Assembly (NCBI RefSeq): GCF_025398275.1
Contig: NZ_JAODOR010000006.1
Location: 39,351 to 103,350, forward strand
Direction of reading: 5' to 3'
Origin: Microbacterium memoriense
Lineage (GTDB): Bacteria > Actinomycetota > Actinomycetes > Actinomycetales > Microbacteriaceae
DNA: 64,000 bases
Part shown: in pieces, positions 7,310 to 16,617 of the stretch
Position numbering within the stretch: the first letter of the stretch is position 1
Layout of the letters: every line of letters starts with the position of its first letter
Translations under genes and position numbers: made by a program
Notes under the pieces: generated by a model
Databases searched by the model: none
What the model was told of the DNA's origin: nothing
Seen by the model: the letters and a program-made list of their open reading frames with translations, nothing else

Positions 7310-10012
7310 ATGGCCAGGAGCACCAGTACGCCCACGAACGCCCGCGCGTCCGCGAAGGGCTCCTCTCCGCGCGCCCGCAAGAGCGAACCGACCCCGAAGC
7401 GTTACGTCGACCAGATCGAGAAGCCTCCCGTCATCGTCCGCTCCTGGATGGGCCTGGCTCACATGACCGGGGGGATGTTCCGTGCGTTCGGGCCGGAGAC
7501 CCTCGACAAGGACCAGCGCCGCGACGGGTTCCCGTTCCTGTTGGTTCTGCTCGCTGTCGCCGGAGCGGTCACCGAGTGGTTCCTGATCGGTACCGATGTC
7601 GGCACGAACATCAGCGCCTACACCGTGGGTGCGTTGATCGGCCGCGTCGCTTTCATCATGCCGGTCCTGCTCCTGATGCTCGCGGGCTGGCTGTTCCGGC
7701 ATCCGTCTTCCGTGCACGACAACGGCCGGATCGGGATCGGTTTCGGTCTGTTCGTCCTCTCGATCGCCGGGTTCTGCCACGTCGCCGGCAACCGTCCGCA
7801 ACCGAAGGAGGGCCTGCCTTCGCTGAGCGAGGCCGGCGGTCTCTTCGGGTGGATGATCGGCGAGCCGCTCAGCCTCCTCACGAGCATCGGCGCCTACGTC
7901 GTGCTCGGCATTCTTACGGTGCTGAGCGTCCTGATCCTCACCAAAACCCCGCCGAACCGCATCGGGCGACGACTCGGTGACTTGTACGCCTGGATGTTCG
8001 GCGCCGAACGACCCGAGCCCGCCGACCCGTCCGGGACCGCGCCGACGGTGGCGTTCACGAGCGCCGACGAGGATGAGAAGGATGCCGGCACCCCCTGGTG
8101 GCGGCGTAACAAGACGGGCCGTGAAGAGGACGTCGACGGCCACCTCGGCTCCGATGATCTGACGGCTTTGCTCACACCATCGGGCGCGGGCGGATTCGAG
8201 CAGGCCATCGCGACCCCGGTGGTTGCGGCCGTGCCCCCGATTCCGCCGATGCCCGACGCGGCAACCGAGATCATCGATCCCGCCGTCATCGCGCACGCGA
8301 AACGGGCGCGGAAGACCGACACCGGCATCCGGGAGGACAGCGGCGAGATCATCCTCGACGACGGAATCCTCCCCGGGATCTCCGGACTCGGCGACGACCA
8401 CGACGGCCGCCCTCCGGTTCCGCCCTACCGGCTCCCGTCGGTCGGGGCCCTCGCCGAGGGCACGCCGCACAAGGCCCGCTCCGAAGCCAACGACATCATC
8501 GTCCGGGCGATCATGGGTGTCTTCGAGCAGTTCTCGATCGACGCGCGCGTGACCGGCTTCTCGCGTGGCCCGACCGTGACGCAGTATGAGATCTCGCTCG
8601 GCCTCGGTGTGAAGGTCGAGCGCATCACGGCGCTCACGAACAACATCTCGTACGCGGTCGCCTCCAACGAAGTGCGCATCCTCGCGCCGATTCCCGGCAA
8701 GAGTGCGATCGGTGTCGAGATCCCGAACACCGACCGCGAAATCGTGACGCTCGGCGACGTCCTGCGTTCGAACGCTGCGGTGAGCCAGACGCACCCCATG
8801 ACGATCGGCGTCGGCAAGGATGTCGGCGGCGGTTACGTCGTCGCGAACCTCGCGAAAATGCCCCATCTGTTGGTGGCCGGTTCGACCGGGTCGGGCAAGT
8901 CGAGTTTCGTGAACTCGATGATCACGAGCCTGCTGATGCGCGCCAAGCCCTCCGAAGTGCGGATGGTCCTGATCGACCCGAAGCGCGTCGAGCTCACGAG
9001 CTACGCCGGCGTCCCGCACCTGATCACGCCCATCATCACCAACCCCAAGAAGGCCGCCGAAGCGCTCCAGTGGGTCGTGAAGGAAATGGACATGCGGTAT
9101 GACGACCTCGCGTCGTTCGGATTCCGCCACATCGACGACTTCAACAAGGCCGTTGTCGCGGGTGAGATCAACCTTCCGGTGGGCAGCGAGCGCGTGCTCA
9201 AGCCGTACCCGTACCTCTTGGTCGTCGTCGATGAGCTCGCCGACCTCATGATGGTCGCGCCGCGGGACGTCGAAGACTCGATCGTCCGCATCACGCAGCT
9301 CGCCCGCGCCAGCGGCATCCATCTGGTCCTCGCGACCCAGCGACCGTCGGTCGACGTCGTCACCGGCCTCATCAAGGCGAACGTCCCGTCGCGGCTCGCC
9401 TTTGCCGTGACGAGCGTCACCGATTCGCGTGTCATCCTCGACCAGCCCGGCGCCGACCGCCTGATCGGCCAGGGCGACGCGCTCTTCCTCCCCATGGGCG
9501 CGTCGAAGTCCGTGCGTGTGCAGGGCGCGTGGGTCGCGGAGAGCGAAATCGAAAAGGTCGTCGAGCACGTCAAAAAGCAAGCACGCCCGGACTATCGGGC
9601 CGATGTCGCGGTGGTCGCCGAGAAGAAGGAGATCGACGCCGATATCGGCGACGACCTCGAGCTCCTCCTGGCCGCGGCCGAACAGATCATCTCGACCCAG
9701 TTCGGATCGACGTCGATGCTGCAGCGCAAGCTCCGCGTCGGTTTCGCCAAGGCCGGGCGCCTGATGGATCTGCTTGAGTCGCGCGAGATCGTGGGGCCCT
9801 CCGAGGGCTCGAAGGCGCGCGACGTCCTCGTCACGCCCGAGCAGCTTCCGGAGGTGCTCGCTCGTCTGCGTGGCGTCGCTCCGGCGGCTCCAGTGGCAAC
9901 CGCCCCCGACGGGTACGGTCCGGATGCCGTGGACACCCAGTTCGATGGGTACGAGGTCGTCGAGGGTGACGACGGGTCCGAGGATGCGTGGGGCCTGACG
10001 GGGCGGGATTGA
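7310..10012 (+). CDS. ftsK: DNA translocase FtsK/SpoIIIE
   Basis: 900-residue septal DNA pump that clears chromosome arms through the closing division septum. The N-terminus carries about four transmembrane helices (roughly residues 65-85, 92-120, 135-155 and 185-210), then a long polar linker (about 220-390) rich in acidic residues. The motor domain follows, with Walker [11 protein letters not shown] (about 522-531) and Walker [14 protein letters not shown] (about 634-646), then [18 protein letters not shown]. The C-terminal winged-helix gamma domain begins near [21 protein letters not shown] and would read KOPS-type polarity motifs. Length is typical of actinobacterial FtsK. pgsA follows 37 bases downstream with its own -10. 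Confidence 0.96.
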   Translation: MARSTSTPTNARASAKGSSPRARKSEPTPKRYVDQIEKPPVIVRSWMGLAHMTGGMFRAFGPETLDKDQRRDGFPFLLVLLAVAGAVTEWFLIGTDVGTNISAYTVGALIGRVAFIMPVLLLMLAGWLFRHPSSVHDNGRIGIGFGLFVLSIAGFCHVAGNRPQPKEGLPSLSEAGGLFGWMIGEPLSLLTSIGAYVVLGILTVLSVLILTKTPPNRIGRRLGDLYAWMFGAERPEPADPSGTAPTVAFTSADEDEKDAGTPWWRRNKTGREEDVDGHLGSDDLTALLTPSGAGGFEQAIATPVVAAVPPIPPMPDAATEIIDPAVIAHAKRARKTDTGIREDSGEIILDDGILPGISGLGDDHDGRPPVPPYRLPSVGALAEGTPHKARSEANDIIVRAIMGVFEQFSIDARVTGFSRGPTVTQYEISLGLGVKVERITALTNNISYAVASNEVRILAPIPGKSAIGVEIPNTDREIVTLGDVLRSNAAVSQTHPMTIGVGKDVGGGYVVANLAKMPHLLVAGSTGSGKSSFVNSMITSLLMRAKPSEVRMVLIDPKRVELTSYAGVPHLITPIITNPKKAAEALQWVVKEMDMRYDDLASFGFRHIDDFNKAVVAGEINLPVGSERVLKPYPYLLVVVDELADLMMVAPRDVEDSIVRITQLARASGIHLVLATQRPSVDVVTGLIKANVPSRLAFAVTSVTDSRVILDQPGADRLIGQGDALFLPMGASKSVRVQGAWVAESEIEKVVEHVKKQARPDYRADVAVVAEKKEIDADIGDDLELLLAAAEQIISTQFGSTSMLQRKLRVGFAKAGRLMDLLESREIVGPSEGSKARDVLVTPEQLPEVLARLRGVAPAAPVATAPDGYGPDAVDTQFDGYEVVEGDDGSEDAWGLTGRD

Positions 10013-10037
10013 CCGGGGATCGGGCACTGCTGTTCGG

Positions 10038-10043
10038 TAGGCT
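10038..10043 (+). promoter_or_regulatory. -10 box of pgsA (leaderless)
   Basis: TAGGCT ends exactly 6 bases before the GTG start of pgsA at 10050. This would drive pgsA-cinA and possibly clgR. Confidence 0.55.
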
Positions 10044-10049
10044 CGGCGC

Positions 10050-10631
10050 GTGAGCATCCCTCGGCAATTGCCCAACGCGATCACGATCGTGCGTATCCTG
10101 TGCGCGCCGGTCTTCCTCTGGATGCTCCTGGCAGACGGAGGGTCCGACGGTCCGCTGCGCTGGTGGGCCGCGGTGCTGTTCATCGTCGCGATCGCGACCG
10201 ACGGCATCGACGGGTATCTCGCGCGCAAGTACGAGATCGTCACCGATCTCGGCAAGCTCCTCGATCCGATCGCCGACAAGGTGCTGACCGGTTTCGCGTT
10301 CATCGGACTGTCGATTCTCGTGGAGCTGCCCTGGTGGGTCACGATCCTCGTGCTCGTACGCGAAGTGGGCATCACGGTCCACCGCCTGCTGGTCGCGAGT
10401 ACGCACGTCGTCGCCGCCGCCTGGATGGGCAAGCTCAAGACTGTCGCCCAAGCTGTCGCGCTCTCGCTCGCGCTGCTGCCGCTGTGGACGATCGTGGGGG
10501 AGTGGATCCACGTGGTCAACACCGTCACGATGTGGATCGCCGTCATCCTGACGGTCGCCAGTGGGATCGACTACGTCCTCACCGAGGTACGCGGATCGCG
10601 CGCCACGCGGTCGAAGGGGCGCGCGTCGTGA
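10050..10631 (+). CDS. pgsA: CDP-diacylglycerol-glycerol-3-phosphate phosphatidyltransferase
   Basis: 193-residue integral membrane CDP-alcohol phosphotransferase. It makes phosphatidylglycerol phosphate from CDP-diacylglycerol and glycerol-3-phosphate. The signature D-G-x2-A-R-x8-G-x3-D-x3-D is complete: DGIDGYLARKYEIVTDLG followed by KLLDPIADK. Several hydrophobic helices surround it, beginning LPNAITIVRILCAPVFLWMLL. This position, after ftsK and before cinA and the clgR-like gene, matches pgsA3 of M. tuberculosis. Its stop overlaps the GTG of cinA, so the two are coupled. Closely related CDP-alcohol transferases differ in substrate, so the exact lipid made is inferred from context. Confidence 0.93.
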   Translation: MSIPRQLPNAITIVRILCAPVFLWMLLADGGSDGPLRWWAAVLFIVAIATDGIDGYLARKYEIVTDLGKLLDPIADKVLTGFAFIGLSILVELPWWVTILVLVREVGITVHRLLVASTHVVAAAWMGKLKTVAQAVALSLALLPLWTIVGEWIHVVNTVTMWIAVILTVASGIDYVLTEVRGSRATRSKGRAS

Positions 10632-11173
10632 GTGGCATCTCGGGCCTGCCCGATTTGCCCGACGAGTTGGAGAACACCCTGGTGTCCTTCGGTCGTCGCA
10701 ACGAATCCGAACGACTGATCGATCGCCTGAAGGATCTGGGCTGGACGATCGCGATCGCGGAGTCGCTCACGGGGGGACTGGTCACGGCATCCCTCATCGC
10801 CGTCTCCGGCGCCTCTCAGGTCGTCCGCGGCGGTGTCGTCGCGTACGCGACGGATGTGAAGGCGAGCGTCCTCGGGGTCGACCCGACGCTCCTCGAGGCG
10901 CACGGCCCGGTACATCCGCGCGTGGCGCGGCAGATGGCCGATGGCGTGCGTCGTGCGCTGGGGAACGACGGCGTGACGGCGGACGTCGGGATTGCGACGA
11001 CCGGTATCGCCGGCCCCCTGTCACCGGACGGGCAGCCGGTGGGCACGGTGCATCTGGCCGTGTCGACACCGCTGGGCTCGCGCGTCGAGTCTCTCGAGCT
11101 CAGCGGGGATCGCGATTCGATCCGAGCCGAAGCCACTGCTCGCGCCATCCGCTTGGCGCTGGATGCGCTCTGA
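10628..11173 (+). CDS. cinA: CinA-type nicotinamide-nucleotide amidohydrolase
   Basis: 181 residues, only the C-terminal CinA domain (PncC), without the N-terminal molybdopterin-binding-like domain of full-length CinA. PncC converts NMN to nicotinic acid mononucleotide and ammonia in pyridine-nucleotide salvage. Typical blocks are IAIAESLTGGLVTASLIAV, VVRGGVVAYATDVKASVLGV and ATTGIAGPLSPDGQPVGTVH. The GTG start overlaps the pgsA stop by 4 bases. An N-terminal stretch of about 35 residues precedes the domain and is not obviously conserved, so translation could begin later. Confidence 0.9.
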   Translation: MSGISGLPDLPDELENTLVSFGRRNESERLIDRLKDLGWTIAIAESLTGGLVTASLIAVSGASQVVRGGVVAYATDVKASVLGVDPTLLEAHGPVHPRVARQMADGVRRALGNDGVTADVGIATTGIAGPLSPDGQPVGTVHLAVSTPLGSRVESLELSGDRDSIRAEATARAIRLALDAL

Positions 11174-11327
11174 TCGTCGATGTCGGTGGGAATACCCGCT
11201 GTGACATCTGGGTTACGTATGAGCGATTCCCAACCATTCCACAGCGCACGAGGGATACTGTGACCAGCAAGTCCGGTACTGTTGTCCACCCGGGGCGCGC
11301 AATGACTGTCAGAGGAGGGGGCCCGAC

Positions 11328-11648
11328 ATGATCCTGGTTCGTCAAGAGATCGGCGAAGTCCTGCGCGACTTCCGCCTGCAGAAGGGACGCACCCTCCGCC
11401 AGGTTGCCGGCCGCGCGAGCGTGGCTCTCGGCTATCTGAGCGAGGTAGAACGCGGTCAGAAGGAGGCCTCGAGCGAAATCCTCGCTTCGGTCGCCGACGC
11501 GTTGGATGTGCCCATTTCGATCATCATGCGCGAAGTCGGCGATCGACTTTCCGTACTCGAGGGTCTTCAGGTGTTTCCGGATGTCGTTCCCGACGACCTG
11601 GCAGCACTGGAAGACGACCTCATCCAGTCTGAACTCTCGTTGCGCTGA
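11328..11648 (+). CDS. clgR: ClgR-type XRE-family transcription regulator
   Basis: 106-residue XRE regulator. A helix-turn-helix spans about residues 20-45 (GRTLRQVAGRASVALGYLSE), followed by the ClgR-typical VERGQKEASSEILASVADAL. The acidic C-terminal tail (PDDLAALEDDLIQSELSLR) ends in hydrophobic residues, which in Streptomyces and Corynebacterium ClgR are recognised by ClpP, although the classical LAA end is absent. ClgR activates clp protease and other stress genes. Position after pgsA-cinA matches Rv2745c. AGAGGAGGGGG is a strong ribosome-binding site before ATG 11328. The 154-base gap upstream presumably carries its promoter, but I cannot identify a ClgR box there with confidence. Confidence 0.85.
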   Translation: MILVRQEIGEVLRDFRLQKGRTLRQVAGRASVALGYLSEVERGQKEASSEILASVADALDVPISIIMREVGDRLSVLEGLQVFPDVVPDDLAALEDDLIQSELSLR

Positions 11649-11649
11649 C

Positions 11650-11880
11650 GTGCGGCTGAGCGAATTCGGCCGAGCGGTCGAGGACGAGTTCGGCGCGCGC
11701 GGCGACTCGCTCGTCGCAGATCTGGCTCTCGCTCCGCTGGCGTATCGCACCGCTGAGCAGGCGCTCCGCGACGGCGTGCCACCGCGTGAGGTGTGGACGG
11801 CACTCTGCGCCGCGACCGACGTCCCGGTCTCGCGGCGTCACGGTGTCGGCCTTCTCGACGCGAACAAGAAAACCCGCTGA
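11650..11880 (+). CDS. DUF3046 family protein
   Basis: 76-residue small protein of the DUF3046 family, an actinobacterial marker found between clgR and recA. The conserved core is visible: RLSEFGRAVEDEFG near the start, then DLALAPLAYRTAEQALRDG and PREVWTALCAATDVPVSRRHG. Function is unknown. GTG 11650 starts one base after the clgR stop codon, so translation is probably coupled to clgR. A 237-base non-coding stretch with the recA control region follows. Confidence 0.88.
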   Translation: MRLSEFGRAVEDEFGARGDSLVADLALAPLAYRTAEQALRDGVPPREVWTALCAATDVPVSRRHGVGLLDANKKTR

Positions 11881-11903
11881 CGTCATCACGCGGCGTGTCG
11901 CTT

Positions 11904-11919
11904 TCGTACTTCTGTTCGA
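11904..11919 (+). promoter_or_regulatory. SOS box (LexA operator) of recA
   Basis: TCGTACTTCTGTTCGA matches 14 of 16 positions of the actinobacterial LexA consensus TCGAAMANNTGTTCGA. It overlaps the expected -35 of a -10 hexamer TAGTCT at 11928-11933, which is where a repressor would block transcription of recA-recX. The ATG of recA is about 180 bases downstream of the likely transcription start. Confidence 0.8.
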
Positions 11920-11927
11920 TTCGCACG

Positions 11928-11933
11928 TAGTCT
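11928..11933 (+). promoter_or_regulatory. -10 box of recA
   Basis: TAGTCT lies just behind the SOS box and would start transcription near 11940. A second -10-like hexamer, TAACGT, is at 12008-12013 without an obvious -35. Confidence 0.5.
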
Positions 11934-11949
11934 CCTGCACAACAGGTGT

Positions 11950-11999
11950 CTCCGACACGTTTTCCACCGTTTCACCGGGAACCCCGACGAATGTCGGAG
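11950..11999 (+). repeat. Nested, mutually exclusive inverted repeats in the recA leader
   Basis: CTCCGACA (11950-11957) is fully complementary to TGTCGGAG (11992-11999). Inside the same 3' arm, GTCGG (11993-11997) can pair instead with CCGAC (11984-11988) around a GAAT loop. Both cannot form at once, so the recA 5' leader can fold in two ways. Confidence 0.5.
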
Positions 12000-12117
12000 C
12001 CCCTTCGTAACGTGGACAGCGTCAACAGACATCCCACGTCTTGTCGCAGAACCTTCCCGTCGGGGCGGGTCGCGACAGCCTACAGGCGGCAGAACCACGA
12101 GCACGAAGGAGCACGTC

Positions 12118-13167
12118 ATGCCCTCACCCGCAGACCGCGAAAAGGCCCTCGAGTCGGCCCTCGCCCAGATCGACCGGCAATTCGGAAAGGGCTCGGTCAT
12201 GCGACTGGGCAGCGATGAGCGCGCACCGGTCGCCGTCATTCCTACCGGCTCGATCGCCCTCGACGTCGCCCTCGGCGTGGGCGGACTGCCCCGCGGACGC
12301 ATCATCGAGATCTACGGCCCGGAGTCCTCGGGTAAGACCACGCTCACGCTGCACGCGATCGCCAACGTCCAGCGAGCCGGCGGGATCGCCGCCTTCATCG
12401 ACGCGGAGCACGCGCTCGACCCCGACTATGCACAGAAGCTCGGTGTCGACATCGACCAGCTGCTGGTCTCTCAGCCCGACACGGGAGAGCAAGCCCTCGA
12501 GATCGCCGACATGCTGGTGCGCTCCGGCGCGATCGACCTCGTCGTGATCGACTCGGTCGCCGCCCTCGTCCCCAAGGCCGAGATCGAAGGCGAGATGGGT
12601 GATACCCACGTCGGTCTGCAGGCGCGGCTCATGTCGCAGGCGCTTCGCAAGCTCACCGGCGGGCTCAGCCAGACGGGCACCACGATGATCTTCATCAACC
12701 AGCTGCGCGAGAAGATCGGTGTGTTCTTCGGCTCGCCCGAGACGACCGCCGGTGGCAAGGCGCTGAAGTTCTACGCGTCGGTGCGCCTCGACATTCGCCG
12801 AATCGAGACGCTGAAGGACGGGACCGAGGCAGTCGGTAACCGTACCCGCGTCAAGGTCGTCAAGAACAAGATGGCCCCGCCCTTCAAGCAGGCGGAATTC
12901 GACATCCTCTATGGCATCGGGATCTCCCGCGAGGGCAGTCTCATCGACTTCGGTGTGGAACACGGCATCGTCAAGAAGTCGGGTGCCTGGTACACCTATG
13001 ACGGCGAGCAACTCGGTCAGGGCAAGGAGAATGCCCGCAACTTCCTGCTGAAGAACGTCGACATGGCAGCGGACATCGAGACCAAGATCAAGCAGAAGCT
13101 CGGCATCGGCCAGCCCAAGCAGGTGGCTGATCCCGCCGATGATCTGGCCGCCCGCCGTCCCGCGTGA
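12118..13167 (+). CDS. recA: Recombinase A
   Basis: 349-residue RecA, the strand-exchange ATPase of homologous recombination and the coprotease that triggers LexA self-cleavage. Walker A is GPESSGKT at residues 67-74; [31 protein letters not shown] and [20 protein letters not shown] follow in family order. The reading frame is continuous, with no intein such as the one in M. tuberculosis RecA. AAGGAG precedes ATG 12118. The stop overlaps the recX GTG in GTGA, so the inhibitor is made in proportion. Control is expected through the SOS box at 11904-11919. Confidence 0.98.
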   Translation: MPSPADREKALESALAQIDRQFGKGSVMRLGSDERAPVAVIPTGSIALDVALGVGGLPRGRIIEIYGPESSGKTTLTLHAIANVQRAGGIAAFIDAEHALDPDYAQKLGVDIDQLLVSQPDTGEQALEIADMLVRSGAIDLVVIDSVAALVPKAEIEGEMGDTHVGLQARLMSQALRKLTGGLSQTGTTMIFINQLREKIGVFFGSPETTAGGKALKFYASVRLDIRRIETLKDGTEAVGNRTRVKVVKNKMAPPFKQAEFDILYGIGISREGSLIDFGVEHGIVKKSGAWYTYDGEQLGQGKENARNFLLKNVDMAADIETKIKQKLGIGQPKQVADPADDLAARRPA

Positions 13168-13937
13168 GCGTGAATGCTGACGATCACCTCGCCCCGGTGA
13201 TCCCGCTGTTCGGCGGACCGGCTCCGGCCGCGCCCGCCGAACACGGGGTCGCCGGCGGGGACGGAACACCGGCGCGGCGCCCTGTCTCCGCTGATCGAGT
13301 GCCCGCGCGCGCGCCGGAATCCGCTGATCGAGTGCCCGCGCGAGGCCCTGTCTCGACGTCCTCACCCGGAATCGGCGACGGCTCGTGGCATACGACGTGG
13401 ACCGAGCCCGATCCGCGGTTCGAGCAGTCGGTCCGCCCGGATGAGTCGGACGCGCGCGACTTGGCCGAGAAGCGACTGCTGAAGAAGCTGCGCGTGCGTT
13501 CCCTCTCGGAACGCGAGGCGCGCTCGTTCCTGCGCGAGCAGGATGTGGCCCCCGATGCGGTCGAGCACGTCATCGACGCGTTCGTTCGCCATGGCTATCT
13601 GGACGATGCGCGGCTGGCGGAGCAGCTCATCCATGCCGGGACGACACGCAAAGGGCAGGGGCGTCAGGCGATCTCGCTCGCGCTCGGGCAGCGGGGCATT
13701 CCCCGTGACGTGGCCGATGCAGCGCTCGCGGAGGTGGCCGACGACGACGCCGAGCGCGCGCTCGAGTTCGCACGGCAGAAGGCGCGCGCCATGCGCGGTC
13801 TTGATCGCGAGGTCGCTGTCCGTCGTCTGGTCGGGCAATTGTCCCGTCGCGGCTACGGAGGGCTCGCACTCAGCACCGCGCGACAGGCTCTGGACGAGCT
13901 GGAACGACCCGCTGCGCGCGGCGTTCGTTTCGAGTGA
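13164..13937 (+). CDS. recX: RecA regulator RecX with a low-complexity N-terminal extension
   Basis: 257 residues. The RecX domain starts near residue 95 ([21 protein letters not shown]), with the characteristic helical repeats, including [38 protein letters not shown] and [20 protein letters not shown]. RecX binds RecA filaments and inhibits or recycles them. The first 90 or so residues are rich in Ala, Pro and Arg and contain an 11-residue tandem duplication ([22 protein letters not shown]), reflecting a 23-bp DNA repeat. They are not conserved RecX sequence, and translation from a later codon is possible. The GTG at 13164 is kept because it overlaps the recA stop codon. Confidence 0.9.
   Translation: MSVNADDHLAPVIPLFGGPAPAAPAEHGVAGGDGTPARRPVSADRVPARAPESADRVPARGPVSTSSPGIGDGSWHTTWTEPDPRFEQSVRPDESDARDLAEKRLLKKLRVRSLSEREARSFLREQDVAPDAVEHVIDAFVRHGYLDDARLAEQLIHAGTTRKGQGRQAISLALGQRGIPRDVADAALAEVADDDAERALEFARQKARAMRGLDREVAVRRLVGQLSRRGYGGLALSTARQALDELERPAARGVRFE
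13287..13342 (+). repeat. 23-bp direct repeat inside recX
   Basis: The same 23 bases, beginning TCCGCTGATCGAGT and ending GCCCGCGCG, occur at 13287-13309 and 13320-13342, a period of 33 bp. An extra CCTGTCTC flanks the pair on both sides (13281-13288 and just after the second copy). The sequence resembles the CGCTGATCGAGTAGC-type interspersed repeats I associate with Microbacteriaceae; that link is from memory. Confidence 0.7.
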
Positions 13938-13967
13938 GTGCCCGGCATCCACTCACGCAGGGCCTCG

Positions 13968-13973
13968 TAGAAT
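13968..13973 (+). promoter_or_regulatory. -10 box of miaB
   Basis: TAGAAT ends 9 bases before the miaB ATG at 13983. The transcript would be leaderless or nearly so. Confidence 0.4.
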
Positions 13974-13982
13974 GAGGGCATC

Positions 13983-15533
13983 ATGACTTCGCCGTCCGCC
14001 GTCCCCACGCTCATCGCACCGTCCTCGGCAGCCCGCGCTGCCGACGGCACCGCTCGGACATACGAAGTGCGTACGTTCGGGTGTCAGATGAACGTGCACG
14101 ATTCCGAGCGCCTCTCCGGGTCGATGGAGAGCGCCGGTTACGTGCGGGCGGATGCCGGCGACGAGCCGGACGTGGTCGTCATCAACACATGTGCCGTTCG
14201 CGACAACGCCGCCGGCAAGCTCTACGGCACCCTGGGATATCTGAAAAGCCGGAAAGATCAGCGCGCGGGCATGCAGATCGCCGTCGGCGGTTGCCTCGCG
14301 CAGATGGATAAGGACGCCGTCCTCGACAAGGCACCCTGGGTCGACGTCGTGTTCGGGACGCACAACATGGGGTCTCTTCCCCGGCTGCTCGAACGCGCGC
14401 GCCACAACGGCGACGCGGAACTCGAGATCCTCGAATCGCTCGATGTCTTCCCCTCCACGCTGCCGACCAAGCGCGACGCGGTGCACAGCGGATGGGTCTC
14501 GATCTCGGTCGGGTGCAACAACACCTGCACGTTCTGCATCGTCCCGAGCCTTCGCGGCAAGGAGAAGGACCGTCGCCCCGGTGACATCCTCAGCGAGATC
14601 AGGCTCCTCGTCGACGACGGCGCGATCGAAGTGACGCTCCTCGGACAGAACGTCAACAGCTACGGCGTGGAATTCGGCGACCGGCATGCGTTCGGCAAGC
14701 TTCTGCGCGCGGCGGGCGAGATTCCCGGGCTCGAACGCATCCGGTTCACGAGTCCCCATCCGGCAGCGTTCACCGACGACGTGATCGATGCAATGGCCGA
14801 GACGCCGCAGGTCATGCCTCAGCTGCACATGCCGCTGCAGTCCGGTTCGGATCGCGTCCTCAAGGCGATGCGGCGGTCGTACCGCAGCGACAAGTTCCTC
14901 GGAATCCTCGACCGCGTGCGGGACCGCATGCCGAACGCGGCGATCACGACCGACATCATCGTCGGGTTCCCGGGCGAAACCGACGAGGACTTCGAGGACA
15001 CCATGCGTGTCGTCGAGCAGGCACGCTTCGCCAGCGCCTTCACGTTCCAGTACTCCATCCGAGAAGGCACGCCGGCTGCGACGATGCCCGACCAGGTGCC
15101 GAAGGCGATCGTGCAGGAGCGCTTCGAGCGCCTCGCCGCCCTGCAGGATCGCATCAGCCTCGAGGAGAACGAGAAGCAGGTCGGGCGCGAGGTCCACGTG
15201 CTGGTCTCGACGGGTGAAGGCAAGAAGGATGCCGCGACCCATCGCCTCACCGGGCGGGCGGAGGACAATCGCCTGGTGCACTTCGAGCTGCCGGAGTCGA
15301 GCCCTCGGCCCCGTCCGGGAGACGTCGTTTCGGTCGTCATCTCGCACGCGGCGCCCTTCTATCTGCTCGCCGACAGCCCCGATGGCGCACCCCTGCGGGT
15401 GCGCCGCACGCGCGCGGGAGACGCATGGGACCGCACGCAGGCGGAGTCGTGCGGCGTGCCTGCTCCGGCGTCCGGCGATGGCGGACCCCGGGCAGTGGGC
15501 CTCGGCATCCCCACCCTCCGCGCAACCGAGTGA
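13983..15533 (+). CDS. miaB: tRNA-2-methylthio-N6-isopentenyladenosine synthase
   Basis: 516-residue methylthiotransferase. It adds the 2-methylthio group to i6A37 of tRNAs reading UNN codons, using two 4Fe-4S clusters and S-adenosylmethionine. The accessory cluster cysteines are C34 (TFGCQMN), C70 (INTCAVR) and C104 (GGCLAQ). The radical-SAM cysteines are in GCNNTCTFC (C178, C182, C185). The C-terminal TRAM domain lies near residues 385-455. The last roughly 60 residues, after [14 protein letters not shown], are a non-conserved tail. miaA follows 31 bases downstream; MiaA makes the i6A substrate of MiaB, so they act in sequence. Confidence 0.96.
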   Translation: MTSPSAVPTLIAPSSAARAADGTARTYEVRTFGCQMNVHDSERLSGSMESAGYVRADAGDEPDVVVINTCAVRDNAAGKLYGTLGYLKSRKDQRAGMQIAVGGCLAQMDKDAVLDKAPWVDVVFGTHNMGSLPRLLERARHNGDAELEILESLDVFPSTLPTKRDAVHSGWVSISVGCNNTCTFCIVPSLRGKEKDRRPGDILSEIRLLVDDGAIEVTLLGQNVNSYGVEFGDRHAFGKLLRAAGEIPGLERIRFTSPHPAAFTDDVIDAMAETPQVMPQLHMPLQSGSDRVLKAMRRSYRSDKFLGILDRVRDRMPNAAITTDIIVGFPGETDEDFEDTMRVVEQARFASAFTFQYSIREGTPAATMPDQVPKAIVQERFERLAALQDRISLEENEKQVGREVHVLVSTGEGKKDAATHRLTGRAEDNRLVHFELPESSPRPRPGDVVSVVISHAAPFYLLADSPDGAPLRVRRTRAGDAWDRTQAESCGVPAPASGDGGPRAVGLGIPTLRATE

Positions 15534-15564
15534 CCGCGCTCCGCGGACAGGGGAGCAGGAGATC

Positions 15565-16491
15565 GTGAGCGGTGGGCGGCTGTGGGTCGTCGTCGGAGCG
15601 ACCGGGACGGGTAAAACGGATCTGTCGCTGCGGCTCGCGGAAGCCCTGATCGCGCGAGGACGACCGGCGGAGATCGTCAACGCGGATGCCATGCAGCTGT
15701 ACCGCGGGATGGACATCGGCACGGCGAAGCTGCCCGAGGTGGAGCGGCGCGGCATTCGACACCACCTCTTCGACACTCTCGAGGTCACCGATGAAGCCGC
15801 CGTCGCCTGGTACCAGACGCTCGCGCGCGAGCACATTGCGGCGATCTTCGATCGCGGCGGTGATGCGATCCTCGTCGGGGGGTCGGGGCTCTATGTCTCC
15901 AGCGTCGTCTACGACTTCCGCTTCCCGCCGCACGACGATGCACTGCGAGCGAAGCTGGAGGGCGAACTCGAGCGCGTCGGTGCCGGCGCGCTCTACGCGC
16001 GTCTCCGCGCGGCAGATCCCGTCACCGCCGAGCGAATCGATCCGCGCAACGCTCGCCGAGTCGTCCGCGCGCTGGAGGTGCTCGGCCAAGGTGGCCCGAC
16101 CCACGGTGCGTCGCTGCCGAGTGAGCCGGTGTTGTGGCACGTGCCGACGACGGTGATCGGGGTGAAGGTCGAGCGCGAGGAGCTCGTCACACGACTCGAC
16201 GCGCGTGTCGAACGGATGTGGGCGCTGGGTCTGATCGAGGAAGTGCGCGGCTTGCGTGCGCACGGGCTGGAGTCGGGCGTCACGGCACCGCGCGCGATCG
16301 GTTACGCACAAGCGCTCGCGCAACTCGACGGCGCCCTGTCTGAGCCCGAGGCGATCGCCGAGACGCAGACGCTGACGCGCCGCTATGCCCGCCGACAGGT
16401 GTCGTGGTTCCGGCGTTACCCCGACCTGGTGTGGATCGATCCGACGGCCGATGCGGGTGCGCTGGCAGACTCGCCGACACGACCCTCGTGA
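15565..16491 (+). CDS. miaA: tRNA dimethylallyltransferase
   Basis: 308-residue MiaA. It transfers the dimethylallyl group to N6 of A37 in tRNA, the step before MiaB. P-loop GATGTGKT is at residues 11-18, then [20 protein letters not shown] (35-54), [26 protein letters not shown] and [13 protein letters not shown], all diagnostic. GTG 15565 is chosen because homology begins there; the frame is open upstream, but that stretch overlaps the miaB tail. No other gene is seen between its end and dapF. Confidence 0.95.
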   Translation: MSGGRLWVVVGATGTGKTDLSLRLAEALIARGRPAEIVNADAMQLYRGMDIGTAKLPEVERRGIRHHLFDTLEVTDEAAVAWYQTLAREHIAAIFDRGGDAILVGGSGLYVSSVVYDFRFPPHDDALRAKLEGELERVGAGALYARLRAADPVTAERIDPRNARRVVRALEVLGQGGPTHGASLPSEPVLWHVPTTVIGVKVEREELVTRLDARVERMWALGLIEEVRGLRAHGLESGVTAPRAIGYAQALAQLDGALSEPEAIAETQTLTRRYARRQVSWFRRYPDLVWIDPTADAGALADSPTRPS

Positions 16492-16605
16492 TCCCGTCCG
16501 GGCCCACCCGTCCATGGAACAACCCCTACCAGGACATCAACCGCACGCTGACGGTCCATCCCGCGTCGTTCCTCGTCGCCGCTGACGAGGGTGCGGGCGC
16601 CGCCC

Positions 16606-16611
16606 TAAACT
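16606..16611 (+). promoter_or_regulatory. -10 box of dapF (leaderless)
   Basis: TAAACT ends exactly 6 bases before the dapF ATG at 16618. Confidence 0.55.
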
Positions 16612-16617
16612 GGGGGG

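Noticed and set aside
7268..10546. Very long open frame on the minus strand opposite ftsK and pgsA
   Set aside because: It is antisense to well-supported genes and its predicted protein is arginine/aspartate-rich without domains, the usual by-product of high-GC codon use.
12118..13167. Possible intein in recA, as in M. tuberculosis
   Set aside because: The reading frame encodes a normal 349-residue RecA without an insertion.
16492..16617. Open frame between miaA and dapF that could encode a small protein
   Set aside because: No start with a ribosome-binding site or -10 and no recognisable sequence; treated as spacer with the dapF promoter.
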